Positions 1 to 7,657 of a stretch of DNA of 7,874 bases are shown piece after piece. The notes beneath the pieces were generated by a model, which was not told where the DNA came from, did no database searches, and was given only the letters and a program-made list of their open reading frames with translations. The stretch comes from Coriobacteriales bacterium (lineage in GTDB: Bacteria > Actinomycetota > Coriobacteriia > Coriobacteriales > UBA8131), in assembly GCA_031256575.1 (NCBI GenBank), contig JAIRQI010000002.1:1-7874 (forward strand), in the 5' to 3' direction. Within the stretch, counting starts at the first letter, position 1, and every line of letters starts with the position of its first letter. The translations under genes and the position numbers were made by a program.

Positions 1-3000
1 AACGAGTTCGCGGCTATTCTTGGCCCCTCCGGTTCCGGCAAAACCACGCTATTGAATATCGTTGGTGGTTTGGACAAGGCCGACTCCGGGGAGCTGGTAA
101 TCGATGGTGTCTCCACAAAACAATATAAAGATCGTGACTGGGACACCTACCGCAACAACCGCATCGGATTTGTCTTTCAAAGCTACAACCTAATCAATCA
201 TCAAACTGTGCTGGCCAATGTTGAGCTGGCTTTGACCTTGTCCGGAGTACCTAAGTCTGAACGGCAACGGCGGGCCAAACAGGTTTTAGAAGAAGTCGGG
301 TTGGGCGAGCACATTAACAAAAAACCCAGCCAGTTATCGGGCGGCCAGATGCAGCGGGTAGCTATTGCCCGAGCGCTGGTCAACGACCCAGAAATCATGC
401 TGGCTGACGAACCTACCGGAGCCTTGGATTCCAAGACCAGCCTGCAAATCATGGAGCTGCTGAAACGCATCGCTGACCAGCGGCTGGTAATCATGGTCAC
501 CCACAATCCAAGTCTGGCAGAGACCTATGCGAACCGCACTATCAACCTCTCCGACGGCCGGGTGGTCTCGGACAGCAACCCATATCAACCCTCAATCAAC
601 CTGAGCGACCTGGCGAAGACTGTCCGTCGTACCTCCATGAGCTTCTTTACATCACTTTCGCGTTCTTTCTCCAACTTGATGACTAAAAAAGGCCGCACTA
701 TAATGACGGCTTTTGCCGGGTCTATCGGCATCATTGGCATCGCTGCCATCCTGGCACTAGCCAACGGGGTCAATGCTTATATCAAAAATGTGGAGGAGAG
801 CACGCTTTCGCAATACCCCTTGCAAATCACGCGCACCGGGATGGATCTGACCGCTCTGATGATGACTGGCAGCTCCCAGGCTGATGAGGGAGATGATAGC
901 TCCGGCGATTCAGGGGTACATATCAGTAGTTCTGGAGAAGGGGAGTTGCGTGAGATCAACTTACTGGCCAGTATCTTTCAGAGTGTGACAACCAACGACT
1001 TGAAATCCTTGAAGGTTTTCTTAGATGATGCAAATAATGAGGTCTGGGAATATGTCAATGCCATTGAATACTCCTACGATCTGACCCCACAGATTTATTT
1101 GGGAGACACCTCAAAAGGGGTCTACCAGGCTAACCCCGGTCGACTGATGAGCCTGATGGATCCGACTGCCAGTAGTATGGGTTCAACCAGCTCAGCCTTC
1201 AGCCTTGGCATGAATATGAGCCTCTTTAACCCCTTGCCGACCAACATGGCCCTCGTCGAAGACCAGTATGACATCAAAGCCGGCAGATGGCCGGAGGCTT
1301 ATAACGAGTGTGTACTAGTGCTGGTTACCGGCAACATGACCAGTGACTATGTGATGTATACCCTGGGGCTCAAAGACCCAGCGGAGATGGACAAGATGAT
1401 TGATGACTTTATCAATCAGCATGATGTCTACATCCCCACCTCTCAAAAGGTCATAAATTACCAAGATATTCTAGATGTTGATTTGCGGTTGGTCTTATCC
1501 ACAGAGTATTACACTTTTGATTCGACTTACCAGATCTATGTAGACCATCGTGAGGATGAGGCCTTTTTGAAGGATCTGGTCGGACGCTCTGAGCATCTAT
1601 ATTTAGTCGGCATCGTCTGTTCTAGCGATGACAGCTCGCTGGATGCTTTAAGCCCGGGAATCAACTACTCGCCGGAGCTGAACACCTACTTGATGGGGAA
1701 GTCCAACGAGAGCAAGCTGGTCCGCGACCAACTGGCCCGGCCTGGCATCGACGTCTTGAGTGGCAAGACCTTTGAAGAGGCCAATAACGACCGTGGGTCG
1801 GATTTTGATATGGGCAAGATGCTGACGATTGATGAGGAAGCTCTGAGCGGCGCTTTTAGCTTTGACGCTGATGCTTTTGGTGACCTGGATCTTTCAGGCA
1901 TGATGGATGCTGGTGCTTTGGCTGACAGTTTGCCGGAGTTTCCGTCACTTGACCTCTCCGGTATGTTCAGCGGTTTGGAAGCCAGCGATCTGCCGCTGGC
2001 AGGCTTGGCTGATTTTGCTATTACTGTGCTTGGAGACTACTTGACTGACCGCAGCGATGTGATTGGAGTCGAAGCGGATCAGCTGCTCGCTGATTTCACC
2101 GCTTACCTGCAGTCACCTGAAGGCACCGCGGCTCTCTCCGCTGGCTTACTGCTTTCGATTGACATGCAAGGCTTCAGTGGTTTGACTGCTGACATCGTTT
2201 CGGAGTTCATGATCTATTGTACGGATCAAAACATTGTCGATGCCGATCAGATGCTCCTAGCCTTTCCAGGATGGCTGGCTGACTACTGGGCAATCAACAA
2301 TGTCAATGAGCAGATTGACAGTTTTATCGACGATGACATATTGATCAATGTGGTTGTCTATGTAATCACCGATTTCATGGCGACCCAGGGCATTACTCTG
2401 GAAGGTCTGATTGAGGACATTGGCACAGATTTCTCTGAATGGATGTCCGACCCGACTATTGCAGCGCGAATCTCTGCTGATTTTGCTGTCAAGGTCAATC
2501 TCGAACCACTGATTACCAAGCTCTCTTCAGGTTTTGGCGGCTATCTACAGAGCGCTATGGAAACCTTCATGTGGCAGTTCATGCAAGCTCTGACCTTGCA
2601 GCTGACCAACGGTATGACCCAAGCCATGGGCCAGCTGAGCGGTGTGCTGTCAGAAGCAATGGGTTTTGACAGTGACGCATTTGCCAGCGCTTTCCAATTC
2701 AATATGACGCAAGAAGAGCTAGGGCAGCTGATGCTTTCGATGCTCGGACGCCAGTTGAAATCCTACGAAAGCAACCTCAAACTGCTAGGTTATGCCGACC
2801 CAGCTGTACCTTCTGGTATCTCTATCTATCCACGGGATTTTGACTGCAAGCAATCGGTGCTAGACATCCTTGATGCTTATAACAAGGACATGGAAGACTC
2901 TGGGCAAGACGACAAGGTGATTGTCTACACTGATTATGTCGGAGCGCTGATGAGTTCGGTGACCGATATCATCGACATGATTAGCATGGTATTGGTAGCC

Positions 3001-3381
3001 TTCGTAGCAATTTCGCTGATTGTCTCCAGTATAATGATCGGCATCGTCACCTATATCTCGGTGCTAGAAAGAAAGAAGGAGATCGGTATCTTACGATCGA
3101 TTGGAGCCAGCAAGCGCGACATCGGCAATGTCTTTAATGCTGAGACTTTGCTAATCGGCTTGACAGCGGGAGTAATTGGTATCGCGCTGACTGCGCTCGG
3201 TTGCATACCCGCGAACATTATTGTGGAGGCCAGCCTGGGAGTGCGAAACATCGCTCAACTACCTCTGACCCCCTCGATCATCCTGATTGGGATCAGTTGT
3301 CTGCTGTCTTTTGTGGCAGGTTTGATACCTTCAGCAGCAGCTTCGCGGCGAGATCCGGTGGAGGCTTTACGTAGCGAGTAG
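1..3381 (+). CDS. ABC transporter ATPase-permease fusion (MacB/FtsX-type), 5' truncated
   Basis: The reading frame is open from base 1, so the true start lies upstream; the TTG at 52 falls inside the Walker A region and cannot be the start. Counting from the first codon, Walker [10 protein letters not shown] is residues 8-16, the Q-loop Gln is 60, the signature LSGGQ is 112-116, Walker B LADE ends at Glu137 and the H-loop His is 168. A first membrane helix lies near 232-258. A huge extracellular region (about 260-985) follows, then three helices near 990-1018, 1048-1068 and 1092-1114. Between the second and third helices, [19 protein letters not shown] is the typical FtsX/MacB cytoplasmic motif. 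Such type VII ABC systems usually perform mechanotransmission or export rather than import; the substrate is unknown. The large extracellular part is acidic and rich in Met, Leu and Asp, with LDLSGM twice near 1890 and 1950. It is probably first in an operon with the CPBP protease and sigma factor. Confidence 0.93.
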   Translation, partial: NEFAAILGPSGSGKTTLLNIVGGLDKADSGELVIDGVSTKQYKDRDWDTYRNNRIGFVFQSYNLINHQTVLANVELALTLSGVPKSERQRRAKQVLEEVGLGEHINKKPSQLSGGQMQRVAIARALVNDPEIMLADEPTGALDSKTSLQIMELLKRIADQRLVIMVTHNPSLAETYANRTINLSDGRVVSDSNPYQPSINLSDLAKTVRRTSMSFFTSLSRSFSNLMTKKGRTIMTAFAGSIGIIGIAAILALANGVNAYIKNVEESTLSQYPLQITRTGMDLTALMMTGSSQADEGDDSSGDSGVHISSSGEGELREINLLASIFQSVTTNDLKSLKVFLDDANNEVWEYVNAIEYSYDLTPQIYLGDTSKGVYQANPGRLMSLMDPTASSMGSTSSAFSLGMNMSLFNPLPTNMALVEDQYDIKAGRWPEAYNECVLVLVTGNMTSDYVMYTLGLKDPAEMDKMIDDFINQHDVYIPTSQKVINYQDILDVDLRLVLSTEYYTFDSTYQIYVDHREDEAFLKDLVGRSEHLYLVGIVCSSDDSSLDALSPGINYSPELNTYLMGKSNESKLVRDQLARPGIDVLSGKTFEEANNDRGSDFDMGKMLTIDEEALSGAFSFDADAFGDLDLSGMMDAGALADSLPEFPSLDLSGMFSGLEASDLPLAGLADFAITVLGDYLTDRSDVIGVEADQLLADFTAYLQSPEGTAALSAGLLLSIDMQGFSGLTADIVSEFMIYCTDQNIVDADQMLLAFPGWLADYWAINNVNEQIDSFIDDDILINVVVYVITDFMATQGITLEGLIEDIGTDFSEWMSDPTIAARISADFAVKVNLEPLITKLSSGFGGYLQSAMETFMWQFMQALTLQLTNGMTQAMGQLSGVLSEAMGFDSDAFASAFQFNMTQEELGQLMLSMLGRQLKSYESNLKLLGYADPAVPSGISIYPRDFDCKQSVLDILDAYNKDMEDSGQDDKVIVYTDYVGALMSSVTDIIDMISMVLVAFVAISLIVSSIMIGIVTYISVLERKKEIGILRSIGASKRDIGNVFNAETLLIGLTAGVIGIALTALGCIPANIIVEASLGVRNIAQLPLTPSIILIGISCLLSFVAGLIPSAAASRRDPVEALRSE

Positions 3382-3408
3382 AATGTCTCGTTTAAGCCAA
3401 GAGACGTT
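3382..3408 (+). other. Short hairpin between ABC gene and CPBP gene
   Basis: AATGTCTC (3382-3389) can pair with GAGACGTT (3401-3408), eight pairs including one G-T wobble, around an 11-base loop. It starts at the base after the ABC stop codon and ends just before the ribosome binding site of the next gene. No T-run follows, so it is not a standard terminator. It could affect mRNA stability or translation, or be chance. Confidence 0.3.
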
Positions 3409-3410
3409 TA

Positions 3411-3417
3411 GGGAGGA
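3411..3417 (+). promoter_or_regulatory. Ribosome binding site of CPBP protease gene
   Basis: GGGAGGA lies 7 bases before the ATG at 3425 and is the strongest Shine-Dalgarno sequence near it, which supports that start. Confidence 0.8.
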
Positions 3418-3424
3418 AATGTAG

Positions 3425-4798
3425 ATGCTTGATATCGCTAAGCTCTATCGGGCTAGCCTTGGCAAGCAGGTGATGCTTGTTGTGTTGGCTATTCTCGGGT
3501 TTTATGCCATACAGTTCGCCTTAATATTCGTGGCATCGATAATAGTTACGTTTGCAGTTGGTATGACGCAGGGAATATCAACGGTTGAAGCGACAGCAAG
3601 CTCTGGCAATTTCGTAGCGCTGATGAGTATCATCGGTATCTGTGGTGGGGCTTTGATGATGTTTGTGTTGAGGGGTAAAAAGCTTATAACTACGGATATT
3701 ACCTACTTCAATGAGAAGATTAAGATCCGCGATCTGTTTATGATCGTGGTATTAATGTTTGCCGTACAAGCCGTCACCTCTATCGGAGGTATGCTCATCG
3801 AACTATTTCTACAAATCTTCGGGTTCTCTATGCTAGATGATTATGCTGACAGTATTGGCATGCTGAACACAGTATTGGGAACTGTTTATATAGTCTTGGT
3901 TGGTCCGGTTGTAGAAGAGGTGATTTTTCGGGCTGGTATCATGCGTTCTCTTGAACGCTACGGAGTAAATTTTGCGATTATTCTCTCATCAATAATCTTC
4001 GGTGCCTATCATATCTTCATTTATCAAGGCTGCTTTGCTTTTATGTTGGGCATCCTGTTGGCTTATGTCGCGCAACGATTCTCGATCAAGTGGGCGATAC
4101 TCTTGCACATACTAAACAATCTATACAGTGTGGTTTTGGGTTTGTTGTCAGGCATGGATGAAGCAGTCGCAACCTTTGTGTCGCTTTTCATCTTCGGGCT
4201 TTATTTGGTATCGATAATCGGTGCAATCTTAATCTTGGTTATGAACAGCCAACGCATAAAAGCACAACTGGCTGCTCGCCGGCCAGCTAGCATGTTGTAC
4301 CTGTTAGGTATTCCCCGACAGGCTGCAGTTCCTGCGGCTGCAGTTGCAAGCGATTGGGCTGCACCGGGGATACCTGGCGGTGTGTCGGGGATGCCTGGTA
4401 CTCTGGGGAGCGATGCCTTGGGGATGACTGGCATGACGGCAGCTGCACCAGCAGTGGTTTCGACACCTCCAGCGGGGTATGAAATACCAATAGGGTACAC
4501 TGCACCGGCAACACCTTGCCAACCTGTAGGGCTCGAGGAACAAGCAGCACCTTACCCACCAGCAGTGGTTTCAACACCGACAAGTGCTTATCCACCAGTA
4601 GTATCAACTATGCCAGCAGAACCGGTCTATCAGTTTGCTCCACAGAGCTCTCGCAAGTCACCTACCGGTATCATGCCTCCGCTGGCTCAGCAAGACGAGC
4701 CGAAACCTCATCCGTTTCTCGTTGCCTTCAGTAATCCGCTTTTCATCTTCGCGCTGGCATTAGTGCTGGTTATCAACGTTGTGATGATTGTTACCTAG
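3425..4798 (+). CDS. CPBP-family intramembrane metalloprotease with Pro-rich tail and C-terminal membrane helix
   Basis: This 457-residue protein has about eight hydrophobic helices in residues 16-275 and the three motifs of the CPBP (CAAX protease and bacteriocin-processing, Abi) family: EEVIFR at Glu164-Glu165-Arg169, FGAYH with His196, and HILNN with His228 and Asn232. Family members are membrane-embedded endopeptidases; in bacteria they are linked to bacteriocin self-immunity, peptide maturation or intramembrane cleavage. The substrate here is unknown. After the core comes a tail of about 160 residues (276-436) rich in Pro, Ala, Gly, Met and Val, with repeated P(A/P)VVST units, and then a last hydrophobic helix (438-456) one residue from the C-terminus. 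That tail is well beyond the usual 200-300-residue family core. The gene begins 43 bases after the ABC stop codon and ends 9 bases before the sigma factor start, so co-transcription is likely. Confidence 0.9.
   Translation: MLDIAKLYRASLGKQVMLVVLAILGFYAIQFALIFVASIIVTFAVGMTQGISTVEATASSGNFVALMSIIGICGGALMMFVLRGKKLITTDITYFNEKIKIRDLFMIVVLMFAVQAVTSIGGMLIELFLQIFGFSMLDDYADSIGMLNTVLGTVYIVLVGPVVEEVIFRAGIMRSLERYGVNFAIILSSIIFGAYHIFIYQGCFAFMLGILLAYVAQRFSIKWAILLHILNNLYSVVLGLLSGMDEAVATFVSLFIFGLYLVSIIGAILILVMNSQRIKAQLAARRPASMLYLLGIPRQAAVPAAAVASDWAAPGIPGGVSGMPGTLGSDALGMTGMTAAAPAVVSTPPAGYEIPIGYTAPATPCQPVGLEEQAAPYPPAVVSTPTSAYPPVVSTMPAEPVYQFAPQSSRKSPTGIMPPLAQQDEPKPHPFLVAFSNPLFIFALALVLVINVVMIVT
4447..4578 (+). repeat. 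In-frame duplicated segment encoding PAVVSTP in the CPBP tail
   Basis: A 21-base stretch starting ACCAGCAGTGGTTTC at 4447 recurs at 4558 with one mismatch, 111 bases (37 codons) apart and in frame. A degenerate third copy (PVVST) starts near 4594. It gives the tail its repeated PAVVST units. Confidence 0.75.
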
Positions 4799-4807
4799 GA
4801 CGCAAGA

Positions 4808-5383
4808 ATGATCAACGAAGAGCTAAGACGCTTGATCCGGGGCGCCCAGCAAGGTGTATCGCAGGACACGGAAGCTCTGGCAGCGCGCTTTCAGAAGATG
4901 ATTCTGGTTAACTGTTCGCTGCGGCTAGACGACAGCAATCAGGTTGAGGATGTCGCCCAAGAGGTCACCGAGCAGATGCTTTCTGCAATCAGCCAACTAA
5001 AAAGTCCAGAGGCTTTCACTGCTTGGCTCGAGAAAATAATCGTCAACACCTGCTCACGTAACAACCAGCGTAGCCGTAACCGTAAAGCCCGTGAGGTAGG
5101 TCTCGATTCAGAAAGCACCAGCTCATTGATAAATCGTCTGGTTGAGCAGGACATCAGCAGCTTGCCAGAAGCCAGTTTCGCTCGCAGTCAGACCCACAAA
5201 CAGCTGCTCGATCATATTCAACAGCTGCCCCAGGCTCAGCGGGTACCCTTGGTGCTGCACTATTTCGGAGCACTGAGTTATCGCCAGATCGCTGAGGTCC
5301 TGCATGTCAAGACTGGCACTGTGTCCAGTAATATCTCAAAAGGAAAACGCAATCTGAACCGCAGATTGATTGACGAGCTTTAA
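4808..5383 (+). CDS. ECF-type (sigma-70 family) RNA polymerase sigma factor
   Basis: This 191-residue protein has the two-domain build of extracytoplasmic-function sigma factors. A sigma region 2 lies at about residues 22-92, including the DVAQEVTEQML core-binding helix and an ..AFTAWLEKIIVNTCSRNNQRSR promoter -10-binding segment. A sigma region 4 lies at about 132-188, with the helix-turn-helix ALSYRQIAEVLHVKTGTVSSNI. An acidic and Ser-rich linker joins them. The ATG is preceded by AGGA at 4797-4800, overlapping the stop codon of the protease gene, so translation is probably coupled. ECF factors are normally held by an anti-sigma factor encoded next door; none is visible downstream, where a tRNA gene follows, and the only membrane partners are upstream. 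The family is clear; the exact ECF group and target promoters are not. Confidence 0.93.
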   Translation: MINEELRRLIRGAQQGVSQDTEALAARFQKMILVNCSLRLDDSNQVEDVAQEVTEQMLSAISQLKSPEAFTAWLEKIIVNTCSRNNQRSRNRKAREVGLDSESTSSLINRLVEQDISSLPEASFARSQTHKQLLDHIQQLPQAQRVPLVLHYFGALSYRQIAEVLHVKTGTVSSNISKGKRNLNRRLIDEL

Positions 5384-5424
5384 GTTAACTAAACCATTGC
5401 CTGCGCAACTAACTGGTAATCAGC

Positions 5425-5430
5425 TAAAAT
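5425..5430 (+). promoter_or_regulatory. Possible -10 element for tRNA-Arg
   Basis: TAAAAT matches the -10 consensus at five of six positions and lies 13 bases before the tRNA. No good -35 box sits at normal spacing: TGCGCA at 5402-5407 is weak, and TTGCCT at 5397-5402 is 22 bases away. Read-through from the sigma factor gene is the alternative. Confidence 0.3.
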
Positions 5431-5443
5431 GACTCAAGTCAAT

Positions 5444-5519
5444 GCCCTCGTAGCTCAGGGGAAAGAGCACAGGTTTCCTAAACCTGGTGTCGTAGGTTCG
5501 AATCCTACCGGGGGCACCA
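5444..5519 (+). tRNA. tRNA-Arg (anticodon CCT)
   Basis: All arms of the cloverleaf can be drawn. The acceptor pairs 5444-5450 with 5509-5515 (one G-T pair), the D stem GCTC/GAGC is 5453-5456 with 5465-5468, and the anticodon stem CAGGT/ACCTG flanks the loop TTCCTAA. The T arm is GTAGG-TTCGAAT-CCTAC. The anticodon CCT (5477-5479) reads AGG, hence arginine. The discriminator base is A at 5516 and CCA is encoded at 5517-5519. The variable loop is five bases. No integrase gene or second copy of the tRNA 3' end is visible in the window. Confidence 0.96.
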
Positions 5520-5559
5520 TAAAAACCGCAAGCCAAAAGCGCATTTATCCATAAGACAA

Positions 5560-5573
5560 TGACCTCTGACCTC
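5560..5573. repeat. Tandem 7-base repeat TGACCTC x2
   Basis: TGACCTC occurs twice head to tail, 13 bases before the GTG start of the M52 gene. It may be a small operator or simply chance; the rest of the 5520-5585 spacer shows no clear promoter. Confidence 0.35.
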
Positions 5574-5585
5574 GAAAGCCTTTAA

Positions 5586-6074
5586 GTGATAGCAAGCCAA
5601 AGGATATTGATTCTCTGTATCGGCAACATCCTGCTCTTAGACGAAGGCTTCGGGCCGCAGGTGGCAGAACAACTGCTCGCTCAATACAGTCTACCACCGC
5701 AGGTAACAGTGCTCGATCGAGGTGTGTTGGGAATGGCTATACTGGCTGATCTACGTCAGGCTGACCAGGTCTTGATCATTGATGCCCTTGATAACACCGG
5801 GCAAGCAGCAGGGACCATCATGAGTTTTAAGCCAGAAGACCTGGCCAATCACCAGGTCTTTCATGGCGCACACGATATCCAAATTGTCGACGTCTTACAT
5901 GCGGCAGCTTTATTGGGGGTAAACCCCGAGGTCAGCTGCCTAGGTGTACAAATCGAGAATCTGTCACCAGAGAGCTTTCAAATCGGCTTGACTCCGGCAG
6001 TCCAAGCAGCTGTGCCACTAATGGTCGAGCTGATAGTTGCCTGGCTGGCAGAGCGAGGAGTTCAGCTAAAATGA
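5586..6074 (+). CDS. Hydrogenase maturation protease (peptidase M52, HyaD/HybD/HycI-like)
   Basis: This 162-residue protein has the M52 fold signature. The N-terminal strand and loop ILILCIGNILLLDEGFG contains the nickel-binding Glu20, LIIDALD contains Asp66, and HGAHDIQ contains His96, matching the Glu-Asp-His set known from HybD. The family removes the C-terminal extension of the NiFe hydrogenase large subunit after nickel insertion, in the cytoplasm. The length is normal for the family. The start is chosen as GTG at 5586 because a TAA lies directly before it in frame and no ATG precedes the conserved motif. A TTG at 5607 (giving MILCIGN) is possible, but its AAAGGA is only 2 bases away. 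No good Shine-Dalgarno is seen for the GTG. No hydrogenase subunit or Hyp gene lies in the window, so its partner must be encoded elsewhere. Confidence 0.9.
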   Translation: MIASQRILILCIGNILLLDEGFGPQVAEQLLAQYSLPPQVTVLDRGVLGMAILADLRQADQVLIIDALDNTGQAAGTIMSFKPEDLANHQVFHGAHDIQIVDVLHAAALLGVNPEVSCLGVQIENLSPESFQIGLTPAVQAAVPLMVELIVAWLAERGVQLK

Positions 6075-6078
6075 AGAG

Positions 6079-6120
6079 TGCGATGAGACGGTTGACTGGG
6101 TGACTCCCCGTCTCATCGCA
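6079..6120. terminator. Convergent intergenic hairpin, probable bidirectional terminator
   Basis: TGCGATGAGACGG (6079-6091) is perfectly complementary to CCGTCTCATCGCA (6108-6120), a 13-bp stem with a 16-base loop that holds two TGACT copies. It sits between the stop codons of two converging genes (6074 and 6132). Neither side has a strong T-run; the - strand side (CTCTTCATTTTAG) is slightly better. Position and stem strength favour a shared terminator. Confidence 0.7.
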
Positions 6121-6131
6121 TAAGTTATGAA

Positions 6132-7337
6132 TTACCGGGCTGACTGCTGTCTTTTGCGAATCACCAGTATTGATGCTCCGACCGTCAAGGTGGCCAAAGC
6201 CAGACCAATCATTCCTAATGAATCGCCAGTACGTGGGGTTACCGGAGGCTTCTCGATCGGAGTATCTTGACGTTCGATGGGTACCGGTCGGTAATAGATA
6301 TTGATCTCGTAGTAATACCCAACCTCAAAGGTATACTCCGGATCATCAATCGCTACCTCAGTCGTAGCCAAGGGAATCAGACCGTCCAGATCAAAGCTCA
6401 ATGGCAAGACAGTCGTAAAGGTATTGACTGCCAGCGAAGCATAACCATTGGGATAGCCTGGGATGTGGAAGCCAGAACCCATCTGGGGATAATTGTAGAT
6501 GACAGTCTTAACCTCTGGCGGGTTGATGGTTCCTTGAGCAGGAGCACTGGTAGGATCCCACTCCCCGGGCATGTAGCCTGGGAAAATATCTGAACTATAT
6601 GGACCATATGAGCCATTTGTAATAGTGTAAGTGTCTACTCTTAAGACCGTACCACCGTATGATTTGTGTTCAACAAAGACTGTGGCTCGATTGGTATAGA
6701 GGAACTCAACTGTAACATCTGCTCCCGAAGCTATCGTACCGCTGACCTGGTCATGGTCTCTCGCCATTTCAATATAAGTATAGCCAGGTATAGTCATCGC
6801 GGTATACGGCCCATATGTGCCAGGATACATCAGATAAGTCTCGTCGCTGAAAACATTAGTCTGATCATAAAGGTCTCTGTGTAGGACCCTGACCCTGGAC
6901 ATCTGTTGATCATTGACAGTGATCTTATAAGGCACATAGACCACACCGGCATTCGTCGTCCGGTACAGAGTGCTCAGGTCATAAGCACCTGCTGGTAGCG
7001 AGTTGACGGAATCCAATACCGGAGTAGCAATACCATCGTAATTGTGATTAACCACAACCGGTACTTCTTCGTCAGCCAAAGGTAACAGACCCGATGTGCC
7101 TCCTGTCGCACCTAGACTGTTCCCAGCTTCATCTGTTGCGAGTATTTTGTCAGCAAAAGCTGATGCCGAGAACTGCGCTCCAGTGAATATCAGGGACACC
7201 ACCATTAGTAGCATGATTAAGTTTTTCGATTTTTTGCTGTGTTTAGAGTTTTGCTGATTTGATTTGCCTTGTTCAGTTTGACCGTTCAGCTGACGAGCCA
7301 ATGAACCACTTCTGAAACCAATGCTTCTCATATTCAT
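6132..7337 (-). CDS. Secreted cell-surface protein with MucBP-like repeats and sortase-type anchor
   Basis: With the ATG at 7337 the product is 401 residues. A long basic N-region (1-39, ending KHSKKSKN) precedes a hydrophobic stretch (40-58) and a probable signal peptidase site after AFA at residue 62. Two MucBP-like beta repeats follow at about 147-215 and 217-283, sharing G-x-YGPY, PGY and GTI. A further beta-rich region reaches about 350, then a short Pro-rich spacer. The C-terminus has TPRTG (367-371), a helix (375-393) and the tail RKRQQSAR, the layout of a sortase substrate. MucBP-type domains often mediate adhesion to mucin or host surfaces, so an adhesin role is inferred. The start at 7337 is favoured by AGGGAGAGGG just upstream. 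ATG 7331 and the longer ATG 7385 (16 residues more, preceded by GGTGGAG) are alternatives. It is monocistronic in this window and convergent with the M52 gene. Confidence 0.85.
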   Translation of the reverse strand: MNMRSIGFRSGSLARQLNGQTEQGKSNQQNSKHSKKSKNLIMLLMVVSLIFTGAQFSASAFADKILATDEAGNSLGATGGTSGLLPLADEEVPVVVNHNYDGIATPVLDSVNSLPAGAYDLSTLYRTTNAGVVYVPYKITVNDQQMSRVRVLHRDLYDQTNVFSDETYLMYPGTYGPYTAMTIPGYTYIEMARDHDQVSGTIASGADVTVEFLYTNRATVFVEHKSYGGTVLRVDTYTITNGSYGPYSSDIFPGYMPGEWDPTSAPAQGTINPPEVKTVIYNYPQMGSGFHIPGYPNGYASLAVNTFTTVLPLSFDLDGLIPLATTEVAIDDPEYTFEVGYYYEINIYYRPVPIERQDTPIEKPPVTPRTGDSLGMIGLALATLTVGASILVIRKRQQSAR

Positions 7338-7339
7338 TT

Positions 7340-7349
7340 CCCTCTCCCT
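7340..7349 (-). promoter_or_regulatory. Ribosome binding site of surface protein gene
   Basis: On the - strand AGGGAGAGGG precedes two close ATGs. AGGGAG is 6 bases from the ATG at 7337, and GAGGG is 8 bases from the ATG at 7331. It is a stronger match than the site before the ATG at 7385, so it decides the start used here. Confidence 0.6.
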
Positions 7350-7520
7350 AACTAACTTGCGGTTCAGAAAGTAAGTCCCAGTCATCCGGCTCCACCCTAT
7401 AACCAGATGCCTGAGAATGCTAGTAGGCTATTAATGACATTGTACAGTTTTCAAAGAAACATGTAGCTAGAATAGCAGATTTTCTATGAAATTCAATCAA
7501 TTTGTTATAGATTAAAGCAA

Positions 7521-7548
7521 ATTATCACCTAATAGCTAGCCTCAACAA
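7521..7548 (-). promoter_or_regulatory. Candidate promoter for surface protein gene
   Basis: On the - strand, TTGTTG (7543-7548) and GATAAT (7521-7526) are separated by 16 bases in an AT-rich tract, giving a 5' leader of roughly 175 bases. A second possible -10, TACAAT at 7439-7444, lacks a good -35. Both are by-eye matches. Confidence 0.35.
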
Positions 7549-7573
7549 CAAAATACAGGCAAAAATGTCAGCC

Positions 7574-7611
7574 AGCTGTACGAGCATAAAGGCGAGCATA
7601 AAGAGACAGCT
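7574..7611. repeat. Tandem repeat CGAGCATAAAG x2 inside an inverted repeat
   Basis: CGAGCATAAAG is found at 7581-7591 and 7593-7603, a 12-base period close to one helical turn. The pair is flanked by AGCTGT (7574-7579) and its complement ACAGCT (7606-7611). It lies upstream of the surface protein promoter and also upstream of the structured stretch that begins at about 7658. A double regulator binding site is possible; no regulator is known. Confidence 0.5.
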
Positions 7612-7648
7612 TTGTAGCATTTGAGCGCTAAAAGCAGGCACAATGCTG

Positions 7649-7654
7649 TATCAT
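7649..7654 (+). promoter_or_regulatory. Weak possible -10 element before the structured stretch
   Basis: TATCAT matches the -10 consensus at five of six positions and would start a + strand transcript near 7661, close to the first arm of the closing helix described for the structured element. There is no good -35 at normal spacing (TTGAGC at 7621 is 22 bases away). Confidence 0.2.
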
Positions 7655-7657
7655 AAC

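Noticed and set aside
52..54. TTG as start of the ABC gene
   Set aside because: The frame stays open to base 1 and encodes most of Walker A before this codon, so the gene is truncated by the window edge.
4201..4607. Antisense and alternative-frame open stretches opposite the CPBP tail
   Set aside because: They are by-products of the Pro/Ala-rich coding bias; they lack ribosome binding sites and recognisable domains.
5350..5368. CAATCTG/CAGATTG hairpin as terminator of the sigma factor gene
   Set aside because: It lies inside the coding end of the sigma factor, has only 7 pairs, and no T-run follows.
5444..5519. tRNA as an integration (att) site of a mobile element
   Set aside because: No integrase and no repeat of the tRNA 3' end are visible on either side.
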